Source of the DNA: Calonectria ilicicola
Lineage: Eukaryota > Ascomycota > Sordariomycetes > Hypocreales > Nectriaceae
Direction of reading: 5' to 3'
Length of the DNA stretch: 64,000 nucleotides
Assembly (NCBI GenBank): GCA_020809705.1
Contig: CP085831.1
Coordinates: 930,001-994,000 of the forward strand
Shown: piece by piece, positions 11,291-22,855 of the stretch
Numbering within the stretch: position 1 is the stretch's first letter
How the letters are laid out: each line of letters begins with the position of its first letter
Notes under the pieces: generated by a model
Databases searched by the model: none
What the model saw: the letters and a program-made list of their open reading frames with translations, nothing else
Told to the model about the DNA's origin: nothing
Made by a program: the position numbers and the translations under genes

Positions 11291-13813
11291 TCATATAGGT
11301 AAATGGCTGGCGAAAATAGCGGCGTCGCTACCATCAAATTCTAAACCATAATCGTATTCATACGATGAAAATTCCGAATCATGCAGCCTACAAGATTCGG
11401 GGTATAATGTGTCATCCAAATTTTTAACCGAGGCTAACCCCGGGACCAAGGCATTCGTCATATTCTTCTGACAATCTTGACTAGAAAGGTTGTTTTTGAT
11501 GTTGAATAATGCTTCGTCCGAATTATCGTGATCAGACTGTCTCTGGCCCTCATTCATAGCATATCCATTGTAGATGTTCCCGAGGCTAATGCGCGATAGA
11601 GAAACTCGAGTCGATCTCAATGCAAGGGGAAAACTGCTGTCTTCTGAGTATTTTCCATTTGATAGAGAAATATCTACCGTGTGCGTGAGATGGAAAAAAA
11701 GTGCTGGCTCATGGAGGAATATGCACCCCCAGTGTGTAGGTGGGTCAGAGTGAGTCTTGTGATCGGAGCCAGAAATTCTTTGTGGAGTTCTCCGGGGCGT
11801 GACGTAATCAATAACAGTTTTGATAAAGTCCCAAACTTCATCAGTACCATCGTACTGTGCCTGAAAACTTTTCATGGCATCCAAATACACCTTGAGCTGG
11901 CTCTGCTTGTGGATGAGCTGCGATGGACTGCTGGAGAGCTTCACATCTAGAATGTGCAAAGCAAGTGGAGTAGCTGCATATGCAACGCTGCACAGATATT
12001 AATCATCGGTGTTACTTTCATGGGTTCAATAATACTAACATGCTAATTGGAATATATTTGCCCATCTGGAGATGAATAATCTCTTTCAGATTATCGGTTA
12101 TACAGGCTGTTGCGTTTTCCAATCGAAATTTTATGTGATGCCAGGACGGCTCCTCATATTCTAACCCGAAGGATCGCACCGCTAGGATGAGACTTTCGTA
12201 TTGATATAAGGCTAGACAAGCAGAGCTGGATGGTTTATGTTAGCCCGAAGCAAGCATTGTGTAGGTAATTAGAACCGTACTGATAATAAATTTTAACCAG
12301 GTTTGAAAATAAGATAACGGATTTATTCGTCACCATTCTTGCAGGGTTTTGGATTCCGAGAGTGGTTCTGTTGGACCAAGACTCCAGGGCTAGCTTGCAT
12401 GACTGTACATGGTCCAAAGTGTCTTTGATGTTTGATAATGACGATAAGCGCTTGAGAGTAGCCCCGCCTGTTGGGTATATCGTCAATATCACGTCGGTTA
12501 GTGACACGCATAGATCACAAAGTGCAATAAAGGTATGTGTTAGTGCAATCTTCGTTTCTGCATCGTACACATGAGAGCCCTGGATCTCCTCAGAAAAGTC
12601 TTCTTGTGTCAGAGCCATTCTACTCAAGTCAATGCCTTCGAGCGAGATGGACAGCTGCCTTCGTACCCCCAGTGGGAGGATGCGATCTCGAACAATGCAG
12701 CACCACCAGAGACGTTTTAACGTATTTTGTACATAAGGGTCCTCATTGGGCTTCGTATGAAATTCATTTGCGCCAGCAGCTTGGATCATGTGTATCGCTG
12801 TCGATAACCAGATTGAGTTTACCCTCTTGCGGTCTCGCATTGTTGCATTGTATGAAAGTAGAAGTGATCCCTGGCAACTAGAAACGAGGTCCTTTTCTGC
12901 GCAAAGGTCAAAAAGGAGCTGATGCAACTAGTCAGCATAGTAAATCATGAGGCGGTTGTGAGCGCAATTAAAACACACCTTTGCTCGTCGGTAATATTCT
13001 CCTCTTGCCGTTCGTATTGAATCGAACCCGAGTTTTTGAATTGTTGAAAGTGAAACATACTGTGATATGTCAGGATAATGCTGACCCTAAAAAGCCAGGA
13101 AAAAAAAAAGAAATGCGAGGTATTGCGAGGGGTTCTTACACCTGAAGAAGCAAATAGCATGGCCTGAAAGACAAAGAGGGATAGAAATGAATTTTCAGAA
13201 ACGCCAGTGCCGGCGTACATTTTCCAAAAGCGTGACTCGTCGAGCATTGGGAGGCCTGGGTGGACGTGGAGGAAATACTCTCTGATGAATTCATCACTGA
13301 GTTGTCGACTTGGTACCCGTAGGCAGTCTTGTGATTCCAAGAAATCAACGTCTTCTTCTGACAACTGAGACAGGTCTACCCGCAGAAAAGGGAAATAAGA
13401 ATAAATGACGTGAGAGTTTTTGATATTATTTTCATGAAGCTGAGCCTCAGCCTGGCCAGTTGTGTTAGTGCACTGGGTATGTTGAACTAGCAACTTGTTA
13501 GCTTCGGCCTTGAATGTCTTACGCTGCTCGGGTGAAAATCCCTTAGGTAGCATCACTTACTAGAATAGGATCTTAGTAGTGCTCTGGTGTTAGGTGGTCT
13601 GTAGTCATAGGGCGTGTCAACCGATGACGAAGCCGTTGAGCTTCTGTCATATGTTAAAGGGCTAACTTGGCTCGAATCAGATGGTGTTCCTAATAGCACA
13701 CCGGCATCGTTCGCTAAATCATTCCCAGCGATGAAGCCATGGGCCGACGGTGGGTCAGTGGGTCGATTTCTCAAGTGCGCTTGGTTTGTTTCGGGTTTCT
13801 TAGACCGACTATT
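11291..13813 (-). CDS. Fungal-specific transcription factor domain protein (cutinase factor 1-like), 5' end unresolved
   Basis: Six exons join in phase: about 13774-13561, 13501-13140, 13059-12979, 12918-12281, 12225-12040 and 11987-11291 (about 725 codons). The protein core reads SYFPFLRVDLSQL, then EYFLHVHPGLPMLDESRFW, then FASSG-YVSLSTIQKLGFDSIRTA, then LKRLWWCCIVRDRILPLGVRR. That is the Fungal_trans (PF04082) domain in the style of the cutinase transcription factor 1 group, which regulates fatty-acid or cutin-responsive genes. The family normally starts with a Zn2Cys6 cluster. None is visible here, and the first exon is open only to 13813 with no in-frame ATG. Either a short 5' exon was missed or the 5' end is lost; the decayed LINE begins 700 bp upstream. 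The 13502-13560 intron has a weak acceptor (GAAG), so that junction is the least certain. Confidence 0.75.
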
Positions 13814-14500
13814 TCACGAGAAGTGATTGTCAGCCATTTAGAGTTCGTACCGTATGGGTAGGGCTCCATACTATCTTGTTGGCCTCGCCTTCACGATGCA
13901 TTGTCTATTGTCTAATGCACAGTTGGTGCATCGTCCGTCACGATGCACAACATCGCATCGGACTTTCCTGGCTCGACAGGAGAGACAAGCTTGAGGCGCC
14001 CGCCGTCGCGAGTCATGAGAAGCCATGCTTTCAGATTGTCCAGATTCCATTTTCTGGGTCGAGGCAGGAAAATCGCTCTGTGTTTAGCGATGATAGGAAG
14101 TTTCCACGTACAAATGCGCTCACAATAAGTCAAGCCCGAGAAGGTTGGAATCTTCAGAATTCCATTGAAATCCCTGTAGGCGTGACTAATGGTAGGAAGG
14201 TGTGAAGTTCCGACATAAGGCGGAGATGCGGGGTAGATGAGAAGCCCGATGTTATACAATACGCGAAAATGGAGAGCACCCCTGTTCCCCGACAGAGTAA
14301 CCCACTTTCGTCCTCCAGATAATCAACCCCCAGCGCCATGAGAAGCAATGACAGGTTCCATTTTCATTCTTGACTTATTCTATATGCGTGGGGCAGCAAG
14401 CAGGGTCACAGAAATCTTTCAGCTGGGGGTGTGGCCCAAAGATCAAACAGTTTCGAGAATGCTGACAGTAGCAATTATCCCTGTCAAGACATTGAAGCCG
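13814..14500. other. Intergenic stretch between transcription factor and LINE
   Basis: The zinc-cluster exon of the neighbouring gene would be expected here on the minus strand, but I do not find it. A 115-codon minus-strand frame at 13912-14259 has protein-like composition (KLPIIAKHRAIFLPRPRKWN) but starts at TTG and matches nothing I know. Confidence 0.4.
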
Positions 14501-14516
14501 TTCGCTGTGTGGGGTG
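14501..14516. repeat. Left copy of 16-bp target site duplication
   Basis: TTCGCTGTGTGGGGTG here is repeated exactly at 17690-17705. The two copies bracket the LINE remnant, as expected from target-primed reverse transcription. Confidence 0.8.
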
Positions 14517-14534
14517 TGTGTGTGTGTGTGTGTG
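14516..14534. repeat. TG/CA microsatellite at the LINE 3' end
   Basis: About nine TG units run directly from the left target duplication. Read on the element's strand they form a CA-repeat tail in the place of a poly(A) tail. Confidence 0.7.
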
Positions 14535-17500
14535 TATTTAACGCCTTTAGGCGTTCTGGTACAGTACCAAGAACGACGATCCCTGTGGGGATATTGGGTG
14601 TGTTTACGTTATAAAACTAGTTATATATAAATAACTTAGTAAATAGATTGCAAATTTCCTATATATAAAACTCCTTTTGTTTTAATAATAAAAGTTTATA
14701 ATTGTACCTTCTTTATTAGTAGATATTAATACTACTATAGGGTATTACCCTATATTATTCTATTATCCTTCTTTAACTTTATAAGCTTAAGGGCCTAGGG
14801 TTAAAGAAGTTCTTATTTAGTATTAAAAGAACTTATATTTTATAGTTTTATTTATTTTTTAAAAAATAAGGTTTTAAAGTAATATATTTAGTATTAAAGG
14901 TATATTTTAATAAAGAATTAGGTGTTTTTAATTAGCTAGATATATTGCTTGAAGTTTTTATTTAGTATTTTCCTTATAACTACTTTTAGATTATTACTTA
15001 AGTAGATATATTTATTAAGTAAGACCTTTCTATAATAGAAGATATATAGTAGATCTTTCCTTTTTTTATATAAGCATAAAAGCTTAATATTATAATTCTA
15101 TTTCTTATAATATTTAATAAAATTATTATATTTTATTTTAATAGTTAAAAGGTAATATAAAGTAAGTTAAAAAAAATTAAAGGTTTTTCTTAATATAATT
15201 AGATTATATTTAAATTTTATTATAAAGCTTAATAATCTACCTTTATAATATCCTTCTAATATATAGTTTATTTATATATTAAAGTAATTATATAATTTAT
15301 TTTAATATTATTATTTTTTAAAATAGAATATAATTTTTATTCTTATATTTTTCTTTACTTTTATAAATATAAAAGAATTAATAATTTATTCCTAGATCTT
15401 AAATATATCTCTTACTAATTTATCTACTAATTTATTACCCTTAATATTTTAATATCCTAGAAACTATTTAGCTTCTATATTACTATATTCTTAAGCTAGT
15501 TCTTAAAATCTAAGGAAAACTATCTAAAATATCTTAAATAACTTTCCTCTTAGGTAGTTCATAGCTACCTAATTATTAAGAAGAATATAGATTTTATATA
15601 AAAGGTTAGTTCTTAGGTCTAGGGTAGTTTTAAGTCTTTTAAAAATCTCTAATACTTCTATATTAAAAACTTCTACCTTATCAAGCCTATTATTCCCTAT
15701 AATCAGAATCTTATCTTTATTTATAATAGTATAGCTATATCTATAAACAAGGTTTAAGTTTATTAACCTATCTATGTAGATTAGAATATTAGTATAAGGT
15801 AGATTTAACTTCTATTTCTTAAAGATCTCTACATCCTTCTTCTTATTCCTTATTCCTCTTTCTTTTCCTAGTAGAATATTTCTCTTAAATAAAAGTAATC
15901 TTACATTGGACTAAGATAAAAGTCTCTAGATTATTAAAAGTCTGGACAGCCTATAAAATCTTTATTTATTTCTTCCTTCTCTATAAATAGCTTCTACTCT
16001 TTAAGCTATTAGATATTCTTTATCTAATTTTTTTATTCTATTTACTACCTTAAGCTTAATTATCTTTAAAATAACTTTTACTAAGAGAAAACTACTTTTA
16101 AAGTATAAAATTAATATAAGTATAGATATTTATATAAGTAAAATTACCTTTATTATTATTTTTATTATTTAATTTATACTTTTAATCTTTTTTATAATTT
16201 TTATACTTATAAATTAATTTCTATTCTTCTTATTAAAATAAGTTCTACTAAAATACTATACTTTTACTATATAATATAATATAGATTTAATATAAGCTAT
16301 AATTACTTTCTACATTAAATAAAGTAAAGATCTATAATAAGTATTAGCCATTGTCCTAAGATATCTAGCTAATCTTTATACCTTAATAGCCCATTTATAT
16401 ACATAAGGTATAAAAATTAGCTTCCTATCTAACCATACTCTAAGCTACCTTATCACTTTCTTATTAAAAACCACCTCTTAATCCCTATACCAAACTACTA
16501 AAGCAATCTTATTTTATTTATTAAAAAAATATATTACTTCTATTTTAAAAAAATTAAAGATTACTACATTCTCCTACCCCTATTATATAAACTACTTTAA
16601 ACCTTCTATTACTTTAATCACTATCTCTTTTAAAAAAAAGCCTATAATTAAAAAGTATATATTATCTATATAACCCATTCTAAAACCAAAGCCTTCTAGA
16701 TTATATATAGGTTTTATATATAATATAAAGAGAATAGATAAAGTAGAGGACCCTTGTAAGGCCTTGTATAGTAGAGGGTACCACTTTCCTTTATAGTCTT
16801 CCATCCGGACACAAGTCTTTCTATTAATTATAAAGGACTAAGCTAGGTATAGGATAATCTTAGGCCATCCTTATTCCTATATTTAGATAATAAGTCTAAA
16901 GATTAGGATTATATTAAAGGTGCTTTTAATATTTAATATAATAGTTATAATTATTAATCCTTTCTTAAGTGCTATTTTAATTTTATATATTAAATATATT
17001 ATAAAATTATTTATTAAGTATTTAAGTAAGATTTTTATTTATAAATTATTTAATATTTTATATTTAATAATTATATAAAATAATCTTTAAATAAAAAGTT
17101 TATTTATACTTTTATTTATATAAAATATAAAAAAATAAATCTAAAAAATTTAAATAAACTTATATCTATTTTTCCTAATTTATTAATTATAATTATATTA
17201 GCCTTCCTAAAGCACTCTAAGTAATATCCTAATATAAAAAAACCTTATAAAGATTTCTTATAAAACTTTATATATACTTCTAATAAGATCTTAATATAAT
17301 AATATTAATCTTATTTTCCTTTAAAATAATATTACTAATAAAGTATACTATCTTATACATCTTTTCTAAAGTAATACTAATCTAAAAGAGGATTATCCTT
17401 CTAAGTACACTAGGGGCTTCTCCTATTAAGTAGTCCTAGTCCACTTCAATCTTTTATAACTTAACTTCGCAAAGCTTTTCTACCTATTCTGCAGTAATAA

Positions 17501-17689
17501 CGTACACAATACCCCTTAATATCAACACCGGTAACTGAAAGTTGGCCATCGTACGGTTGGCCCAGCAAGTCATCTTGTAAATATCTACCTTAGTTTTACA
17601 GTTGCTGAGTATGTCTCTCTAGAAACTTCGTTTGGCTCTTCGGCACGCGTTCTTAAAGGCCCTTTTCTCATTTTCGACGTCAGAGGTGA
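14517..17689 (-). mobile_element. 5'-truncated, RIP-decayed LINE (Tad1-like non-LTR retrotransposon)
   Basis: On the minus strand the element starts inside the ORF2 region before the reverse transcriptase: VENEKRAFKNACRRAKRSF, then a stop where W is expected, then CWANRTMANFQLPV. Next comes decayed reverse transcriptase: ECFRKANIIIINKLGK near 17200, then ALQGSSTLSILFILYIKP at about 16762-16703, then GYIDN at 16675-16661, where YxDD is expected. RNase H follows at about 15700-15560 (KVEVFNIEVLEIFKRL, then KIYILLNN). Stops occur in every frame. The interior from about 14608 to 17460 is extremely AT-rich and full of TA steps, as RIP leaves. The outer 90 bp and 230 bp are not AT-rich, though TGG-to-TAG changes occur in the latter. 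The 3' end on the minus strand is a CA repeat. The flanking 16-bp duplication defines the ends. Confidence 0.88.
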
Positions 17690-17705
17690 TTCGCTGTGTG
17701 GGGTG
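17690..17705. repeat. Right copy of 16-bp target site duplication
   Basis: This exact copy of 14501-14516 (TTCGCTGTGTGGGGTG) lies at the truncated 5' end of the LINE. Confidence 0.8.
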
Positions 17706-18905
17706 GCCGCCTCTGGCGATCAAATTGCAAAATGTTAGCTGGGGACATATGGAATCCAACCTGCCATAGTCGGCGTATCCAAGAGCGCTGACTGCTATCC
17801 GATATTAGCCTGAACGATGCAGTTAGATATCACTCGGATCTGCTTCAAGTCTCATCTTGGGCGAAACGACACGGGCGCGTACCCTCCAACTCGATCGGGG
17901 GAGGGTTGCAATCGATTGACCTTGCAATAGGGGGCGGCGGGTATGCATGCGTCAGAAATAGATGTGTCATTAGCTGATTCGACCTCGGCTGAAATTTGCC
18001 AAGCCACATAGCCAGGTTCACATCCAACCGGATCAGCTGCCACTGTGTCCGGGCCTGCCACTATCCGAATATCATTTTCGACGATGAAAATCCGGGGTTG
18101 CCCCATGTGCAACCCTTGTGCATGGGTTCATCCTTGGCTTGATTGATAGTTCGCTACCCCTGTGATCCTGTGATACGAATTGAGAGACTTGCAGGTGCTT
18201 TGGGCTATTTATTCAGTCAAAAGATATGGCTAGTCCGTGTGCCGAATTGCATACTCTTTTGGGGGAGGGTGTTTTACTGCTTTTATCAATCACACTATAT
18301 TTTCTTTTACCAAATTCGGCATCATAAAATCCTCTATCACTAGCTATAGAGGCCACAGGGTTACATTTGGAAGCTCTTGTCTTGTCAATTGAAGGGTCTA
18401 TCTAGGTCTCTTATAGCTGCTGTTGTGACTAGCTGTTCCGGTCGGCCGAGGGGAGTTTCTTTTAGGTTGAGGCTATCCAAAGCTAGCTACGGTGACCACC
18501 GCATACGGATGTTGCTTGCAGCCGCGTTGGGATAGGTCTGTAGTAGCTAGATCCTTCATCTAGGCATTTATCCTGATTTGTATGACTATTTGGGGCCGGT
18601 TGCGGCAAGAGCTATCTAGCTGTTACTATAAGTACTGGACTGTGCCGTCGAGGGCATCGAGGCTTTGTAGTCAAGGTCCGGCCGGGCCCTAAGAGGCCCG
18701 GCTGCTAGGCTAGGCTGTTGAGACCATCTTGTGAGTGTGACATCCTCATTAATGAAAGCGATGTTCAAGCAGTATGACAATAGAAGGAGGACCTGTATAC
18801 CAGGAGCGACAATGCTAACATTTAAATTTAGAGCAACTATCTAATATTCACCCAGCAAATACTACGAACAGTTAGTTTCAAGACATGCAACTTTGCAAAT
18901 AATCA
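17706..18905. other. Intergenic stretch with a GC-rich hairpin
   Basis: No gene is supported here. The part from about 18340 to 18720 is dense in CTAG words. It ends with an 8-bp perfect stem (GCCGGGCC/GGCCCGGC, 6-base loop) at 18681-18702. Confidence 0.5.
18681..18702. repeat. Perfect GC-rich inverted repeat (hairpin)
   Basis: GCCGGGCC and GGCCCGGC pair perfectly across the loop CTAAGA. TGCTAGGCTAGG follows directly. The hairpin plus CTAG layout recalls a Helitron 3' end but lacks supporting features, so its role is unknown. Confidence 0.6.
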
Positions 18906-20804
18906 TCATCGGTCTGGCATACCTTTCCATTTCTGATCATACATGACGTTTAGCCAATGTAGCTTTCCTCTAATAGTGTATTCTTCGTCCAGTTCCGGGT
19001 CATTATTCGCAAGTAATGGGTAGCTCTTTGACCCCTCATTGTCGCGTCTAGCCCACGTTGCTTGTACGATTTCCCAGCAGCACTCCACATTTCTAATTCG
19101 CAGGCGTGAAATCATGGCTTCCCATCGCTGCCTAGCCCACTCACGATCCTCCTCATCCGTCAGCTCACAACTGGCAATCAGCAGAGGAAATATATGCAGA
19201 TTTGTCATTCGACTAGTCGATGGTACGATGGCTAGCTTCAAAAGGACTTTTCTAGCAAGCTCTTCCGATGTGGCAGATGGTACTTCAGGGACTGCTTGGT
19301 GGAGATGAAGTAAAGTCGCATATCTCAATGCTTCAGCTGTTTGTATACAGTGCTGTAGAGAATACTGCGGTTCGCCAAAGGACTCAAGCTCGCTGATGTT
19401 TGGCGCTTTCCAATTTTGCAGTTCTATGTGCAGCTCACTAGCCTGGCTCACAATGGATAGGCTATTTCTTTTCGACCGTCGGACCTTGTTGGCCAAAAAT
19501 ACTGCCTTGTCAACCAGAGGGAAAATTGAAGTAGCACAACCTAGGAGAGGATCAATTTCATTCCTTGTGCCGCTCAGGGTGGGGGCTAGAAACGACAGAA
19601 TCCTCTCTGGCAAAGGTTGTGGGCACTGGTCTTTTGGACAGGTGATGCCAAAAATAACATGAATATAAACAAACGATGTAATCAAATATTTGAATCTCGC
19701 GGCGTCCTGGGTTGTGAGGTGCAAAAAACCTTGCTCCGTGGGGAAGTTGTCTTGTAGCAATTGCCTTGCATGATTCAAGTGTTCATCGCTTGTGCTCTTT
19801 GGGGACTTCCATCCTTCTGCAAACGCTAGAGAGATATGTGTGGCTAATGAAGGTACCAAATTCATATTTCCCTCAGTTGTCAGACACTTACTGCTTTCAT
19901 TCATCTCCTCTGTGCCGCGTAAAAGCAGGCTAGGTACGTCGTATGATCCATGAAAGGCTGCCATGGACGAAATAGCGTGAGAAACCGCGCGGGATTCATT
20001 TGACAGTGATAATATGAGAACCCTCCAAGGGTTATCAGTAGGTCCGTCTGTAACGGATAAAATACCACATGTTCGTTGTTCGAAGTGAACCAGTAGCATG
20101 CCTTCACATCGGTTACTTGGCCTAAGCTGCGAAAGATTTGGGAGCCTTGTGCCAGTTAGATTAGATCTGTTCGATTTGACCGTGCCATCTTCTGATGCCC
20201 AAGGACCGAACCTAGTGGGGCATTCTGTAGCAGGGCGGGCCCCATCTCCAACATGATCATCTGCTCCAGCATTTAATTGATCGAAATGTGTATTCACTGG
20301 TGATATGTCAAACAGTGCCAAGTCAAGGGGGAACTCAAATGCAGCCATGATCAACGCATCGCTAACCAGTGGCTCATTGGGATCTGGACTGTGATTCATG
20401 AATGTAGTCCGGAAGGGTTCGACAGAGGTTATGCTACTGTCGTCAGGTGATGTACTATTAGCAGTAGAACATTCCTCTTGCCAATTCTCACTAAAGGCTG
20501 GGGTCTCATAGCCTTTAACATGCAGGTTGGCAACATTTGGCCTGCTATCTGATCTTGGCGAGTTCTTGGTGGATGCCGTCGAGATTTTAGTCTTGTTGAC
20601 AGATCGCCATCGCAATTCCGCCTTTGGATATCCTCCGCATGATATCTTAGCCCTTTGGCACCTCAAGCAGCGCGGGCGGGTCTCATCGCACTTTTGTCGC
20701 TTGCTTTTACATGTAACACAACCTTCAGGCGTCAAAAGCTGGATCGCACCAGATTCATAAAAACAATGCTACTTACCATCCCGGCTGCGAAGTTTCGACG
20801 ACAT
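18906..20804 (-). CDS. Zn2Cys6 transcription factor
   Basis: Two exons, 20804-20777 and 20722-18906, encode 614 residues. A 54-nt intron (GTAAGT to GAAG) interrupts codon 10, just before the first zinc cysteine. The cluster is canonical: C11-x2-C14-x6-C21-x6-C28-x2-C31-x6-C38 (CVTCKSKRQKCDETRPRC). The rest carries the Fungal_trans_2 (PF11951/DUF3468) signature, including LLVHFEQRTCGILSVTDG, NPWRVLILSLS and the following AVSHAISSMAAFHG. Proteins of this class bind CGG-type DNA sites in the nucleus and often control neighbouring metabolic genes. The short-chain dehydrogenase 1.1 kb away is transcribed in the same direction, not divergently. The target genes are unknown. Confidence 0.92.
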
Positions 20805-21868
20805 TTTGCACTTTGGATACTCAGGATGAACTATTGAACATTCCAAAGGTGAAAGTTGACCGACCGGAGAAGAAGGTTCGTGAGGAAAAAGAGAGGATTT
20901 ACTGCTGCAAGAGAAGTGGGGGCGAGAGGTCACCGGGTGGATTACTTGTCGTCAGTCAAAATGCGGGGGTAAGTATGTGCTAGAGGATGCTGGCCTGGAT
21001 CTCCTTATCATACCGACACTGGGATGTGCCAGCATTGGCTGTGGCTGTCCAAACATGACCCGCACAAATGATAAGCGTGTGATAGTGTTGGTCTTGCGTG
21101 TTTTCTTCTCCAGAGAATAATATTGCTTATTCAAGCGTCAAATTTGATAAAAATGCGTTATAGTTCCTTTGAAAGCTGTTTAGGGACGAATTTAGGTGAA
21201 AGCCCTGAATGCGGGGATGCCAACTGAACCTCTACTCATTCGACGTCCACCGGCTCGTGATATTTTAACATCTGCCCTAATAATCAAATCGAACACTAGC
21301 TATTTGTGAGATCAATTGTGCGAAATTATTTCAGTGGCGTCGGTGACTGAATTAAAATACATTCATGCGAAGAACCTAATATGCCTCAAACACTATAGAA
21401 CTTGGATAAATGTTTAGGGTAATGTTTCCTCATAAGATGCGATGTGCCGCCAACTTCCAAGTATTCACGACTGGATTCGGACTAGCGTATCCTCTCTTAA
21501 AATTACCATATCGGGTAACTCCTGACGAACAAAAAGGATGTGTTTTCCACTCATGATGCGCATGAAGATGGCTGACCTCATTAATAATTACTCAATGTGG
21601 CTTGGTTTTGGATATTCCAGTTTGAGGTTATCTAATCTCCGATTTTGGTCGACTTTATCGTGTTTACAGCGTAATACAAAGGCCGCAAGTCAATGCGAAA
21701 ACAACCGTGACCACTTAGCATTAAAATATCGACTTTTCTTTAATAAAAAAGTAAATGGATTTCCATCATCCCTTAGCTATCCTCCTCAATCCTCTATCTT
21801 CCACAATGTCTCATTCGCGGGTTTCCGAAATCTGAACGTCTGAAGTTCTGAGCATCAAGAATATGAAA
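20805..21868. other. Intergenic stretch
   Basis: This is the promoter side of the Zn2Cys6 gene and the 3' flank of the dehydrogenase. The short frames here show no motifs. Confidence 0.5.
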
Positions 21869-22855
21869 TTACAAGTTCCCTTGGATACCTGGCTCTATCT
21901 TCTCCAACTTGGCAACAAGCTCGTCCCACAACCGTTTTTGCGCCTTTTCATCGTTGACCACAGTCGCAGTCGTTACTACTTTGCACCTATCCAGGAATTT
22001 CCCATGCGTTTCATGGCCGGCGCTCGCGCCATAGATCAAGTTCCGGGCTCCAACTTCGGTACTGCGTGCGAACAAGAAGTTCATGATATGAAATAAAATG
22101 CTCGTTTGCTCACGCGCTAGCTCACTGTGGCAAAGGCCGGGATTCACAAGATTGATTGTGACAGGATATGAATCAGCAGGCTTCTGAGCGACCATTTCTC
22201 GGACAATAAAGACCTCGAGCAGCTTAGTGAGTGCATAACGGTTTGGCATGTCGGATTTGGTTTCGTCATTAAGATTGTTGAAAATGCCTTCAGGAGCATC
22301 CTTTTCATCGAAGTCGACAATATAATGCATGTCGCTCGATACAATTGTAAGGTTTGGTCGCGAGTTATGGAGCGTGGCCGTCTCTTTGAGCTTTGGTAAA
22401 AGTAGGAAAGCCAAGAGAAATGTCGAGACAACGTTCACCGTGATCATGCGCTCATTGTCCTCAGCCACCCCCCACTCATGAGTAGCGACACCCGCATTCT
22501 CGATCAACGCATCTATCCGGGGCAGCTCCGCTATCGCCCGCGCAGCAAACTCTTTGACACTAGCATAGCTAGAAAGATCCAAAGACCATACTTCAACAGT
22601 ATCAGTGCCACAACCAGTAGATTTCTCAATGAGTTGCTTCGCAGCCTCTCCTTTCTCAGTTGATCGGACCGCCAAAATCACCTTGGTGGCCCCCTTTTGA
22701 GTGATATGCCGGGCAGCTTCAAGGCCAAGTCCCGTGTTGGAGCCAGTGACGATGACTGTCTTGCCCTCAAACGAAGCCGTTTGAGCAGGTACTTTTCCAA
22801 ATATCTGATGCAAGAAGAAATGTTTGATAAAAAATGCAGTTCCGTTGCCACCCAT
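21869..22855 (-). CDS. Short-chain dehydrogenase/reductase (retinol dehydrogenase-like)
   Basis: A single exon of 328 residues, from ATG 22855 (MGGNGTAFFIKHF). The frame runs on to 22951 but begins there with TTG. The NAD(P)-binding motif TGSNTGLG is at 37-44, NAG is at 120-122, and the catalytic serine lies in IVSSDMHY (173-174) with YALTK at 207-211. The N-terminal aromatic segment before the Rossmann fold is typical of fungal SDRs resembling retinol/WW-domain oxidoreductases, which reduce or oxidise hydrophobic alcohols and ketones. The substrate cannot be read from the sequence. All catalytic residues are present, so an active enzyme is expected. Confidence 0.9.
   Translation of the reverse strand: MGGNGTAFFIKHFFLHQIFGKVPAQTASFEGKTVIVTGSNTGLGLEAARHITQKGATKVILAVRSTEKGEAAKQLIEKSTGCGTDTVEVWSLDLSSYASVKEFAARAIAELPRIDALIENAGVATHEWGVAEDNERMITVNVVSTFLLAFLLLPKLKETATLHNSRPNLTIVSSDMHYIVDFDEKDAPEGIFNNLNDETKSDMPNRYALTKLLEVFIVREMVAQKPADSYPVTINLVNPGLCHSELAREQTSILFHIMNFLFARSTEVGARNLIYGASAGHETHGKFLDRCKVVTTATVVNDEKAQKRLWDELVAKLEKIEPGIQGNL

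Noticed and set aside
13912..14259. 115-codon minus-strand frame with protein-like composition
   Set aside because: It starts at TTG, has no recognised domain and cannot be joined to the transcription factor downstream.
16592..16804. 70-codon minus-strand open frame as a separate gene
   Set aside because: It is a chance open piece of decayed LINE reverse transcriptase (ALQGSS...GYIDN) within the AT-rich block.
18906..22855. Zn2Cys6 regulator plus dehydrogenase as part of a secondary-metabolite cluster
   Set aside because: No polyketide synthase, peptide synthetase, terpene cyclase or other core enzyme is in the window; the P450 and MFS genes are far apart and unrelated in context.
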